Both the position numbers and the translations under genes were made by a program. From Verrucomicrobiota bacterium (GTDB lineage Bacteria > Verrucomicrobiota > Verrucomicrobiia > Verrucomicrobiales > Verrucomicrobiaceae), in NCBI GenBank assembly GCA_017301975.1, contig JAFLEI010000041.1, positions 1 to 57,263 on the forward strand: a DNA stretch of 57,263 nucleotides, in the 5' to 3' direction. Each line of letters opens with the position of its first letter. Positions within the stretch are counted from its first letter, which is position 1. Of this stretch, positions 8,344 to 16,968 are shown piece by piece. Below the pieces are notes generated by a model, which did no database searches, had not been told where the DNA came from, and saw nothing but the letters and a program-made list of their open reading frames with translations.

Positions 8344-9783
8344 ATGGAGTATTTCATTGCGCTTCTGATCGTGCTGCCGGCCTTCGTGCTGGCCATCCAG
8401 CGTTCCAGCTACCTGCTGGACTACGTGTTTTTTGTGGTGGCGCTGAACCGCGGCATCCGCCGACTGGTGGATTTCTACATCAACGGAGCATTTAACCCGC
8501 TGTCCACGATCAGCCTCACGCCGCTGATTGTCAGTGCGGTCCTTCTTGTTCCCGCGATGGGGCGGTTCAACCAGCTCAATGCGAACAGCCGGAATCTGGC
8601 CACCCTCATCATGCTGGCGCTGGGCCACGGGCTGGTGATCGGCTTTGTGAACGCGGGGTTTGGCGCCTTCTACTCGCTGGGCGAATGGATGGCCGGCTTT
8701 GGCGCGTTTCTCTACGCCGCCACCGCGCCGATCAACACCCGAACGGCGGACCGCTGGATGAGATCCTGCGGCTATTCCGCGCTCATTGTGGCAGCGTACG
8801 GCTGGTATCAATACTACACGATTCCGGTGTGGGATGCGTTCTGGGTCACCGAGGTGAAGTTTGTGGGCTATCTGGGGCAGCTGAGGCCCACGGAAATGTC
8901 CGTCTTCTCAACCATGCATGAGCGGGGCCCCTGCGCGAGCTACCTGGCCTGGGCGGCCATCCCGATGATTCTGCACCCGCGTTGGCGCATTCTTGGCGGG
9001 TGGCTGACGGTCATGCTGCTGCTCTCCGTGGTGGTGCTGACACTGACGCGCAGCATGTTCATCATCGTGGGTCTGGTGGCCATGCTGCAGCCCGCACTTT
9101 CCAAGGGACGCGGAATCGGCCGGGTGATTGTTCTGGCTGTGCTGCTGGGCGCGGGCGCCAGCGTGGGCCTGCAATACATGCCGGGGTCAGAGCGCATCAC
9201 GAAACGCTATGACACGATGAAGGACATGCAGAATGACGGCTCCTTCAAAGGCCGGCTGGCCATCTTCACCACGGGGATACCGTGGGTCGTGCAGCATCCG
9301 CTGGGGCTGGGCCTGGGGAGTTCCGGCTTTGGCGCGGGACGCATCGGCGGCGCGGGCAGCGTGCAGGAAGGATTTTGCGACAGCGGCTATGTGGAGGTCT
9401 TCAGCCAGTTTGGCTGGATCGGCGGGCTGGCCTTCTTTGCCGCGATGGCGCAGATCTGGGGCGAGCTGAGCCGCCGCATTCGCATGGGAGGCAGGGATCC
9501 GTTTCTTTTCACGGGCCGGGTGGTGCTGGTGGGCTGCATGGTCTTCCTGGCGGTGGGCAATGTGTTTGGCGGCTTCTCGCTGTTCTGGGTCTTTCTGGGA
9601 CTCTCGCTGAACCGCATGACGATTCCGGTGGAGACCCCGCAGTACTGGGTGCCGGAACCTCATGACGCGGGGTTCCCTGAATCCGCGCAGCCGTGGGAGA
9701 TGCCCACGCCGCTGGCATCAGAGCCCGCCCCTGCCCCCGGGCATGATTTTCACTCCTCAAATCCTCACTTCCGAATTCTATGA
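8344..9783 (+). CDS. O-antigen ligase/polymerase-like membrane protein (Wzy candidate)
   Basis: A 479-residue polytopic protein with about ten to twelve hydrophobic segments and a long hydrophilic loop near the C-terminal half (around KRYDTMKDMQNDGSFKGRL), the layout of Wzy polymerases and O-antigen ligases (Wzy_C type). Residues GLGLGSSGFG just after that loop and a final hydrophilic Pro-rich tail fit this reading. In a cluster with an OPX protein and a Wzz/BY-kinase, the likely job is polymerisation of lipid-linked repeat units on the periplasmic side. Sequence alone cannot separate polymerase from ligase. Its stop overlaps the next ATG (9780-9783). Confidence 0.8.
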   Translation: MEYFIALLIVLPAFVLAIQRSSYLLDYVFFVVALNRGIRRLVDFYINGAFNPLSTISLTPLIVSAVLLVPAMGRFNQLNANSRNLATLIMLALGHGLVIGFVNAGFGAFYSLGEWMAGFGAFLYAATAPINTRTADRWMRSCGYSALIVAAYGWYQYYTIPVWDAFWVTEVKFVGYLGQLRPTEMSVFSTMHERGPCASYLAWAAIPMILHPRWRILGGWLTVMLLLSVVVLTLTRSMFIIVGLVAMLQPALSKGRGIGRVIVLAVLLGAGASVGLQYMPGSERITKRYDTMKDMQNDGSFKGRLAIFTTGIPWVVQHPLGLGLGSSGFGAGRIGGAGSVQEGFCDSGYVEVFSQFGWIGGLAFFAAMAQIWGELSRRIRMGGRDPFLFTGRVVLVGCMVFLAVGNVFGGFSLFWVFLGLSLNRMTIPVETPQYWVPEPHDAGFPESAQPWEMPTPLASEPAPAPGHDFHSSNPHFRIL

Positions 9784-10934
9784 AGATTGCCTACGCCATG
9801 ATCAACTGCAACCGCCGCGACGGCAGCGCGCGCGCGGTCAATGAAGTCGCCGAACGACTCGCGAAAAAACACGAGGTGCATCTTTATGCACGCAAGGCAG
9901 AAGATCTGGATCTGTCCAACATCGCCTGGCATCGAGTGCCGGGGGTGAACTGGGCGGAGGTGATCGACTTCGGCAGCTATTACTTTGAAGTGAACCGGCG
10001 GGTGCGTCCGGGACAGTTTGAAATCGTCCACACGATCGGCTGCAACACGCAGCGCGGCAATGTGGTGACGATTCAAAACATCCAGCCAGCGAAGAAGCAG
10101 ATCCTCGACCGGCTGGGGCGTTCCGAAAAAGTATCCCCCGCGCGGCGGCTGACCCGCTGGATGTATCTGAACGCGACCTGTGCGGCGGAAAAGCGGCTGT
10201 ATCAGCACCGTGCAGGGCACCAGGCGCCGATGTTTCTTCCAGTGTCGCGGGGAGTGGCGGCCGAACTGTCCAAGCACTACAACATCGGCCCGGCGCAGGT
10301 ACGGATCGTGCCGAACGCGGCGGACACGGTGCGCTTCAAGCCGCTCAGCAGCGAGGCGCGCAATGCCTGGCGGGCCACGCACAACGTGCCGCAGGACCGC
10401 ATCATGGCGATCTTTGCAGGCGGCGAGTGGGCGCGCAAAGGGCTGGATTTTGCGATCAAGGCGATGGCGCACCTGAAGGATGTGCCGCTGACGCTGTTTG
10501 TGGCCGGTGATGATCCGGACCGTGCGCGCTTCACGCAGATGGCGCGTGAGACGGGCGCGGCGGACCACATTGTTTTTGGCGGCTTCCGCAAGGACATGCC
10601 GGCGGCTCTTGGCGCGGCGGACTTCTTCCTGTTTCCGAGCTGGTATGAGGCCTTCAGCCTGGCAACCATCGAAGCCGCCGCGTGCGGACTGCCGGTGGTG
10701 GCCACGCGGATCAATGGCACGGAAGACTTCATCTCCCCCGGGGAAAACGGTGACTTCATCGAGCATGACGCCGAGCAGGTGGCCACGGTGCTGCGCCGGC
10801 TGTGCAGTCAACCTGGTCATCTCAAGGTCATGGGGGCCAATGCGCGCGAGCGCGTGGAGATGAACTACACGTGGGACCGCATCGCGCAGATGACCGAAGA
10901 CGCCTACCTCGCGCATCTCAACAGCTCCAACTGA
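9780..10934 (+). CDS. Family 4 glycosyltransferase
   Basis: A 384-residue GT-B enzyme. The N-terminal domain shows DGSARAVNEVAERLA, the glycine/serine acceptor loop of GT4 enzymes; the donor domain has AGGEWARKGLDFAIKAM and the E-x7-E site in YEAFSLATIEAAACGLPVV. It is cytoplasmic with no membrane span. The ATG overlaps the stop of the polymerase-like gene, which points to tight co-expression. The sugar transferred is not predictable. Confidence 0.9.
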   Translation: MKIAYAMINCNRRDGSARAVNEVAERLAKKHEVHLYARKAEDLDLSNIAWHRVPGVNWAEVIDFGSYYFEVNRRVRPGQFEIVHTIGCNTQRGNVVTIQNIQPAKKQILDRLGRSEKVSPARRLTRWMYLNATCAAEKRLYQHRAGHQAPMFLPVSRGVAAELSKHYNIGPAQVRIVPNAADTVRFKPLSSEARNAWRATHNVPQDRIMAIFAGGEWARKGLDFAIKAMAHLKDVPLTLFVAGDDPDRARFTQMARETGAADHIVFGGFRKDMPAALGAADFFLFPSWYEAFSLATIEAAACGLPVVATRINGTEDFISPGENGDFIEHDAEQVATVLRRLCSQPGHLKVMGANARERVEMNYTWDRIAQMTEDAYLAHLNSSN

Positions 10935-10944
10935 TTCCAAAGCC

Positions 10945-12144
10945 ATGCATATTCTCATAGTCAGTCATTCCTCCGCGACGGCCCTGAACCAGGAGGTGTA
11001 CGCCCGCGTGCAACGCGAGACGGGCTGGAAGATCACGCTGGTGGTGCCAGACCGCTGGCAGGACGAATTTGGCAACGCCCTGCGGCAGGAACCCTGCAAG
11101 GGGCTGGAAGACTCCGTGATCCGCTGCGCGGTGTGGAAAAACGGCAGCATCATCTTTCACGTGTACCGCATGCGGTGGCAGCGCTTTCTGCGCGAAATGA
11201 AGCCGGACGTGATCTACATGAACCATGAACCGTATGCGCTGGCGACAGCGCAGGTGTGCCATGCGAACAACCGATCCATCCGCGTGCCGTTCGGTTTTTA
11301 CTCCTGCCAGAACATCAACAAGAAGTATCCGGCGCCCTTTTCATGGCTGGAGAAGATGGTGTACCGCTCATCGAGCTTTGCATTGCCGATCACCGACCGG
11401 GTGGCGGATGTGCTGCAGGCCAAGGGCTACGGTGGAAGGCAGACGGTGTGCGCGCTGCCGCTGGACCCTGAGCGCTACCACCCGCGGCTGAAGGCCACAC
11501 CGCCTGAACGCTTTCCGCAAACTGATGCGCCTGTGATTGGCTATGTGGGCCGCTTGATCGAGCCGAAGGGTCTGCGCACGCTGGCGGCAGCGCTGGGCCG
11601 TGTACGTGACCTGGACTGGCGCATGGTGCTGGTGGGCACGGGAGAGTTCCAGGCGGAGTTTGAAAAATTGCTGACGGAGCAGGGAGTGCGTGACCGCATC
11701 TTCTTCGCCGGCTATGTGCCGCATGATGAAACGCCGCGCTGGCTGGCCTCCATGGACATGCTGGTGCTGCCTTCCGAAACGCAGGCGAACTGGGAAGAGC
11801 AGTTTGGCCGGGTGATTCCCGAAGCGATGGCCTGCGGAGCGGCGGTGATCGGCTCCGACTCGGGCGAGATCCCGCACCTCATCCGCCAAAGTGAAGGCGG
11901 CCTCATTTTCACGCAGCGCGATCCTGCGGCGATGGCGGTGCTGCTGCGCCAGCTGATAAGCGGACCGAAGCTGCGACGCCAGCTGGCGGAGAACGGCCGC
12001 CACTGGGTGGAGCGTGACATTTCGATCCCGGCGGTGGCGCAGAAGATGATCGAAGCCTTCACTGCCGCTGCGACGAACCCGCAGGCGGGACGTGCGGAAA
12101 AACAGGCACCCTTCAACTCCGATCCTAGTTTTGCACAGTCCTGA
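10945..12144 (+). CDS. Family 4 glycosyltransferase
   Basis: A 399-residue GT4 enzyme with HILIVSHSSATALNQEVY at the N-terminus, a donor domain starting GYVGRLIEPKGLRTLAAAL, and the E-x7-E motif in EQFGRVIPEAMACGAAVIG. The arrangement (bulge after the first strand, then a long acceptor domain) resembles WcaI/WbuB-like transferases. The C-terminal 25 residues are Ala/Gln-rich and probably disordered; they overlap the start of the next reading frame, which begins inside this gene. Confidence 0.89.
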   Translation: MHILIVSHSSATALNQEVYARVQRETGWKITLVVPDRWQDEFGNALRQEPCKGLEDSVIRCAVWKNGSIIFHVYRMRWQRFLREMKPDVIYMNHEPYALATAQVCHANNRSIRVPFGFYSCQNINKKYPAPFSWLEKMVYRSSSFALPITDRVADVLQAKGYGGRQTVCALPLDPERYHPRLKATPPERFPQTDAPVIGYVGRLIEPKGLRTLAAALGRVRDLDWRMVLVGTGEFQAEFEKLLTEQGVRDRIFFAGYVPHDETPRWLASMDMLVLPSETQANWEEQFGRVIPEAMACGAAVIGSDSGEIPHLIRQSEGGLIFTQRDPAAMAVLLRQLISGPKLRRQLAENGRHWVERDISIPAVAQKMIEAFTAAATNPQAGRAEKQAPFNSDPSFAQS

Positions 12145-12583
12145 AGCTCTCTGGAGCTGGAGCCGCACGCTTCAGCATCGCGGCTGGAAACGCCTTGCAC
12201 GCCTGGTGAAAGCCCTGAACTACATCCTGCACAAATGCCTGCTACCCTCCGAGGCGGAGGTGGGCGAGGGCATTGTCCTGGAGCACTACGCGACGGGTGT
12301 CGTAATTCACCCGCAGGTGCGCATCGGCAAACGCTGCCGCATCTACCATCATGTGACACTGGCGGCGGAAACGTGGATCGGCTCCCCGCATTTCATCACG
12401 CTGGAGGATGAAGTGACGATCGGCGCGCACAGCATCGTGGTGGCGCGATCCAACACCTCTCTGACCATCGGACGAAACTCTTTTCTCGGCGCCGGCTCGG
12501 TACTGACGAAGAACATTCCCCCATTTGAAATCTGGGCCGGCAATCCGGCACGCAAAACCGGCGAAGTCGCCCAACGATCATGA
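12092..12583 (+). CDS. Serine acetyltransferase-like hexapeptide protein
   Basis: A 163-residue left-handed beta-helix acetyltransferase of the small CysE-like type common in polysaccharide clusters. It has a helical N-terminus (SPEALWSWSRTLQHRG), then GVVIHPQVRIGKRCRIYHHV, EVTIGAHSIV and the terminal IWAGNPARKTG. HPxVRIG and HHVTL hold the His residues normally used in catalysis. Two starts are possible: GTG 12092, which overlaps the upstream gene by 53 bases, or TTG 12131, which overlaps by 14 and sits just before the conserved N-terminal helix. The role is likely sugar O-acetylation, not cysteine synthesis. It overlaps the next ATG by four bases. Confidence 0.82.
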   Translation: MRKNRHPSTPILVLHSPEALWSWSRTLQHRGWKRLARLVKALNYILHKCLLPSEAEVGEGIVLEHYATGVVIHPQVRIGKRCRIYHHVTLAAETWIGSPHFITLEDEVTIGAHSIVVARSNTSLTIGRNSFLGAGSVLTKNIPPFEIWAGNPARKTGEVAQRS

Positions 12584-13686
12584 TTGCACAACTCGGCATG
12601 AATTTGAAAGCCTCCGCAGGCGGAGTGGACCGCTACTTCAGCGGACTGAACAACGCGCTGGTGCGCCAGGGAGTGCGTGTGACCGCGTATGGCTTTGGCG
12701 ACTCTGAAAAAGCGGCGTGTCTGGGCCCGGCGAACAAACCTCTGATGCAGCGCTGGAAAGCGGTGCGGGAGGCGGTGGTGCCACGACGTGGCAGGCTGCT
12801 GGCGTCCCACTTTGCCCTGTATGCGCTGCCCGCCCTGCTGGGCCGGCGCTGGGATGGACACGTGGTGCATTTTCATGGGCCGTGGGCCAGCGAGTCGCAG
12901 CGCGAAGGAGGCAAAAGGCACACGGTGATGTGCAAGCGCATGCTGGAGCGTGCGGTGTATCACCGTGCCGACCGTTTTATCGTGCTCTCAAAAGCGTTTC
13001 GTGATCAGCTCTGCCAGGGCTATGGCGTGCCGGCCGACCGTGTGCATGTGATCCCCGGCGGGGTGGAAACCGATGCGTTTCAACCGATGGATGTGGTGGA
13101 GGCGCGGCAACGGATGCTGTGGCCGCAGAAGCAGAAGATCATCGTCTGCGTGCGCAGGCTGGCCCGGCGCATGGGACTGGAAACTTTGATCGAGGCTTTT
13201 GCAGAGGCGACGGTTCATCATCCAGACGTGAAGCTCATGATCGGCGGCCAGGGCCCGCTGCGAGAGGAACTGGAACAGCAGGTGCTGCGCGCGGGCCTTT
13301 CCAAGAAGGTGGAGTTTCTGGGCTTCATCCCGGAGGCCACGCTGCCGACGGTGTATGCCGCGGCGGATCTTTCGATCGTGCCGAGTTCTGCGCTGGAGGG
13401 CTTTGGATTGATCTCGCTGGAATCCCTCGCGTGCGGGACGCCGGTGCTGGTGACGCCGGTGGGAGGGCTGCCAGACACGGTGGACGGCCTGGGTGAAGAC
13501 CTTGTCTTGAAAGGAACGAGCCGTGAACACATTGCCGACGGACTGTGCCGGTGGCTGGACGGAAGCCTGCGCCTGCCGACACGAGAGGCCTGCCGTGAGC
13601 ATGTGATGAAGGGCTTCACGTGGGACCGGATCGCCAAGCAGGTGTGTGAAGTGTACCGTGAAGCCGGATGGCGCCCGCAATCATAA
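12580..13686 (+). CDS. Family 4 glycosyltransferase
   Basis: A 368-residue GT4 enzyme. The acceptor loop is SAGGVDRYFSGLNNAL near residues 10-25; the donor domain contains VRRLARRMGLETLIEAF and the site EGFGLISLESLACGTPVLV. The RRMGLETL motif is frequent in phosphatidylinositol-mannoside-type and related GT4 enzymes, but donor specificity cannot be assigned. Its ATG overlaps the upstream stop (ATGA at 12580-12583), and its TAA is four bases before the next ATG. Confidence 0.9.
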   Translation: MIAQLGMNLKASAGGVDRYFSGLNNALVRQGVRVTAYGFGDSEKAACLGPANKPLMQRWKAVREAVVPRRGRLLASHFALYALPALLGRRWDGHVVHFHGPWASESQREGGKRHTVMCKRMLERAVYHRADRFIVLSKAFRDQLCQGYGVPADRVHVIPGGVETDAFQPMDVVEARQRMLWPQKQKIIVCVRRLARRMGLETLIEAFAEATVHHPDVKLMIGGQGPLREELEQQVLRAGLSKKVEFLGFIPEATLPTVYAAADLSIVPSSALEGFGLISLESLACGTPVLVTPVGGLPDTVDGLGEDLVLKGTSREHIADGLCRWLDGSLRLPTREACREHVMKGFTWDRIAKQVCEVYREAGWRPQS

Positions 13687-13690
13687 TGCC

Positions 13691-15307
13691 ATGAAACGAA
13701 ACGCACGCATCGCACTGCTGGTCCTGCTTGCCGCAGGATTGTGGCTGGCCCTGAAGCCAACGCTGGGAAACCGGCGCTTTACCTTTCTGCCCTTCCGCTG
13801 GTCTGAGTATTTCGACCTGATGGATTTCTGGCTCAACCTGGGCGCCTTTGCGATGCTGGGGATGACGGTGTGGCTGGCGTTTGGCACGCTGGAGAAAGCC
13901 TTCAGCCGCCTGTGGATGATGACAGGAGGCATCACGCTGCTGAACATCCTGCTGGAACTGGTGCAGTCGTCGATCCCCGGACGGGCGATGGACATGGCGG
14001 ATGTGTGGGCGGGATTGATCGGCTGCGTGGGCGGGATCGGCTGCGGCATGGTGCTGCAGCTTTTCAGCATCGGCAAAAAGAGCGGCGGCAAGGAGCCGCA
14101 GGTGCTGTTTCTCGACCAGACCGGGCGGCTGGGAGGAGCGGAACTGATGCTGCTGGACATCGCCGCCGCACGCGCGGCTGACAGCGAGGTGATTTTGTTT
14201 CATGATGGTGAGTTTCGCACGGCGCTGGAAAATGCCGGGGTGAAAACGACGGTGCAGCGGCTGAGTGAAGAGGCCTCAACGGTGGACAAGCAGGCAGGGC
14301 TGAAGAGCGTGCTGCGCTCCCTCCCCGGCATCCTGCAACTGATGCTGCGCATCGTGCAGGCGGCGAGATCTTTTGACGTGGTCTATGCGAACACGGCGAA
14401 GGCTTTGATCATCGGTGGACCTGCGGCGCGCCTGGCAGGACGGCCATTGATTTTTCATCTTCACGACATCATCGCGGACGGCCATTTCAGCCTGCTGAAC
14501 CAGCAGGCGCTGGTGCATTGCGCGAACTTCTGCGCGCAAAGCGTGATCGCGAATTCCGAGGCGACGAAGGATGCCTTCATCGCCTGCGGTGGCCGCGCGG
14601 AACTGTGCGTGGTCATTCCCAACGGGTTCCGCATTCCGACGGAGAGAACGGCGGCGACGCAGGTGAGCAGCCTGCGTGCGAGCCTGGGGATTCCACCGCA
14701 AGCATGGACGGTTTTGATGGCCGGACGACTGGCGCACTGGAAGGGGCAGCATGTGCTGCTGGAGGCGCTAAAGGCCGTGCCTGCCGCGCATGCGATCCTG
14801 CTGGGGGATGCGCTTTTCACGGACGAGGACCGCGAGTATGCGCGCGGACTGCATGCGCAGGCGGAGGCGCCGGAGCTGGCAGGTCGAGTACACTTCGCGG
14901 GCTTTCAAAAGGAAACGATGCCGTATTTTGACCTGGCTGACGCGGTAGTGCATGCCTCCGTGCATCCGGAGCCTTTCGGACGTGTGATCGTGGAGGGCAT
15001 GCTGGCGTGCAAGCCGGTGATCGCGGCGCGCGCCGGTGGTGCGGCGGAGATTGTGCAGCACGAGCAGACGGGCCTGCTGGTAGCACCTGGTAGCGCAGGC
15101 GAACTTGCCGAGGCGCTGCTGCGGCTGAAGAACGAGCCGAGCCTGGCCTGTGACATCGCCCAGCGGGCGCAGCAGATGGCGCAGGACATCTACGCGCTGA
15201 ATGCAGTGCAGGAAAAAATCGAAGCCGTCATTCGTCAGACGGCGAGCCGTGAGCTTTCCCAGGAAACCGAGACGGCTGCCAACCAACCCCTTCAACAGGT
15301 GGCATGA
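13691..15307 (+). CDS. VanZ-like membrane domain fused to a family 4 glycosyltransferase
   Basis: A 538-residue two-domain protein. Residues 1 to about 120 hold three or four hydrophobic segments with the VanZ-type signature: an aromatic DLMDFWLNLGAFAMLG helix, then ELVQSSIPGRAMDMADVWAG, where the Gln-x4-Pro-Gly-Arg and following Asp are characteristic. From about residue 135 a complete GT4 domain follows (LDQTGRLGGAELMLLDIAAA, AGRLAHWKGQHVLLEAL, EPFGRVIVEGMLACKPVI). The start at ATG 13691 follows the upstream TAA by four bases; an open frame from 13646 only overlaps the previous gene. The fusion should tether the transferase to the inner membrane. The role of VanZ-like domains is poorly defined outside glycopeptide resistance, so no resistance function is claimed. 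Confidence 0.85.
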   Translation: MKRNARIALLVLLAAGLWLALKPTLGNRRFTFLPFRWSEYFDLMDFWLNLGAFAMLGMTVWLAFGTLEKAFSRLWMMTGGITLLNILLELVQSSIPGRAMDMADVWAGLIGCVGGIGCGMVLQLFSIGKKSGGKEPQVLFLDQTGRLGGAELMLLDIAAARAADSEVILFHDGEFRTALENAGVKTTVQRLSEEASTVDKQAGLKSVLRSLPGILQLMLRIVQAARSFDVVYANTAKALIIGGPAARLAGRPLIFHLHDIIADGHFSLLNQQALVHCANFCAQSVIANSEATKDAFIACGGRAELCVVIPNGFRIPTERTAATQVSSLRASLGIPPQAWTVLMAGRLAHWKGQHVLLEALKAVPAAHAILLGDALFTDEDREYARGLHAQAEAPELAGRVHFAGFQKETMPYFDLADAVVHASVHPEPFGRVIVEGMLACKPVIAARAGGAAEIVQHEQTGLLVAPGSAGELAEALLRLKNEPSLACDIAQRAQQMAQDIYALNAVQEKIEAVIRQTASRELSQETETAANQPLQQVA

Positions 15308-16593
15308 ACTCCGCCACAAAAACCCCTACCCCAACGATCACTGCCATGAACAACACCTCATCGAAACGTCGCATCGCCATCGTCCATGACTGGCTCCCTG
15401 TGTATGGAGGAGCCGAGCGTGTGCTGGAGCAGATGCTGAAGGTGTATCCGGAAGCGGATGTGTTCAGCCTGATCGACGCGCTGGATGATGAGAGCCGGAA
15501 GTTTTTGAACGGCAAGCCGGTCAAGACCTCGTTTGTGCAGAAGCTGCCAGGGGGCAAGAAGTACTACCGCCATTGCTTTCCGCTGATGCCGCTGGCGATC
15601 GAGCAGTTTGACTTCAGCGAGTATGACATGGTGATCACGAGCAGCTACGCGTTTGCGAAGGGCATCATCACGGGGCCGCGCCAGCTCCACCTGTGCTACT
15701 GCCACTCGCCGATTCGTTATGCGTGGGATTTGCAGAACCAGTACCTGAAGGAATCGAAGATGGACCGCGGGCCGCTATCCTGGCTCGTCCGGAGCATGCT
15801 GCATTTCATCCGCATGTGGGACAGCCGCACGGCTGCGGGCGTGGACGCATTCATGGCGAACTCGCGCTTCATCGCACGGCGCATTGAGAAGGTGTACCGC
15901 AGGGATGCGACGGTGGTCTATCCGCCGGTGAACATCGAGCGATTTGACACGTGCCATGAGAAGAAAAATTTTTATGTGACGGCATCGCGGCTGGTGCCTT
16001 ACAAGCGCATGGACTTGATCATCGAGGCTTTCAACGGGATGCCCGAGCGTGAACTGGTGGTGATCGGCGACGGGCCGGAACTGCCGAAGCTGAGGCGCAT
16101 GGCAGGACCGAATGTGAAGGTGCTGGGGTGGCAGCCGCAGGCGGTGCTGAAGCAGCACCTGGAGCAGGCGCGCGGATTTGTCTTCGGCGGCGAAGAGGAC
16201 TTTGGCATCATCCTGCTGGAGGCGCAGGCCTGCGGCACGCCGGTGATCGCCTACGGACGCGGCGGTGCGCTGGAGACGGTGGTGGAAAATCGCACCGGGC
16301 TGTTCTTTGGCGAACAGAGCGCTGAGTCTTTGCAAGGCGCCATCGAGGAATTTGAAACACGCGAATGGGATGCGAACACCTGCCGGAGCAATGCGGAGCG
16401 CTTTAGCACGAAGATCTTCCGCGATCGGTTCCAGCAGTTTGTCGAAGGTGAATGGGAAAGGTTTGCGGCGGTTTCCACTGCTACGAATACGGAGGCTGAG
16501 AGCCTCAGGGACTGGCGGCAGAGCACGCCGCAGGAGGAGATGTTTGCGGACGTACCCCAGGCGATGAGCAAGCGGCAACTGCTGCCGGCTTGA
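15304..16593 (+). CDS. Family 4 glycosyltransferase, WbaZ-like
   Basis: A 429-residue GT4 transferase, last gene of the assembly cluster. The core starts at RIAIVHDWLPVYGGAERVL, a signature of mannosyl-type GT4 enzymes such as WbaZ, followed by HLCYCHSPIRYAWD, SRLVPYKRMDLIIEAF and the donor site EDFGIILLEAQACGTPVIA. The ATG at 15304 overlaps the upstream stop; a second ATG at 15346 is closer to the conserved start. Mannosyl or rhamnosyl transfer is an inference from the motif set. A strong hairpin follows 27 bases after the stop (16620-16645). Confidence 0.89.
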   Translation: MNSATKTPTPTITAMNNTSSKRRIAIVHDWLPVYGGAERVLEQMLKVYPEADVFSLIDALDDESRKFLNGKPVKTSFVQKLPGGKKYYRHCFPLMPLAIEQFDFSEYDMVITSSYAFAKGIITGPRQLHLCYCHSPIRYAWDLQNQYLKESKMDRGPLSWLVRSMLHFIRMWDSRTAAGVDAFMANSRFIARRIEKVYRRDATVVYPPVNIERFDTCHEKKNFYVTASRLVPYKRMDLIIEAFNGMPERELVVIGDGPELPKLRRMAGPNVKVLGWQPQAVLKQHLEQARGFVFGGEEDFGIILLEAQACGTPVIAYGRGGALETVVENRTGLFFGEQSAESLQGAIEEFETREWDANTCRSNAERFSTKIFRDRFQQFVEGEWERFAAVSTATNTEAESLRDWRQSTPQEEMFADVPQAMSKRQLLPA

Positions 16594-16968
16594 GCGGAAC
16601 GAGGGGTGGGTGCGAAGGCGGCGCGGCCATAGGATGGGCCGTGCCTGTCCCCAGATGGGTGACTGATGGCGGAGCCATGCCTTTGAAGGAGGTCAATCTC
16701 CAAGGATGAGGGACCGCTAAAGGCGCTGCGATTTTAAACGGAGCGGAGGGGAGCCGGCGACCGGACTGAGGTGCGAGGACCTGGGTGGCCGAGGCTGGAA
16801 AGCGGATGTTTGAGGGCGGAGCCATGTCGTAATTTCAAGAGCCTGAGTCTATTACTTTGGATTTATGGCGGCGTGGGCTTCTCAAAGGTGGCGATGTCAA
16901 TAAGCATAGCCTTAACCAGATTTAAGCCACGCAGGCGTCTCTATGGAGAATCCTCTGCTTTATAGTTC
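16594..16968 (+). other. Intergenic region between assembly and export genes
   Basis: No coding sequence is supported here. It contains the hairpin at 16620-16645, a direct repeat GGCGGAGCCATG at 16668-16679 and 16815-16826 (147 bases apart), and an AT-richer last 130 bases before the FecR gene. The AT-rich part is the natural place for a promoter of the export genes, but I see no clear -35/-10 pair. Confidence 0.5.
16620..16645 (+). terminator. Hairpin with AGGAT in the loop after the assembly operon
   Basis: GGCGCGGCC at 16620-16628 pairs with GGCCGTGCC at 16637-16645 (one G-T pair) around the loop ATAGGATG. There is no T tract, so intrinsic termination is uncertain; it may instead stabilise the 3' end. 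It belongs to the AGGAT-loop hairpins also seen at 32569-32587 and 49809-49825. Confidence 0.4.
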
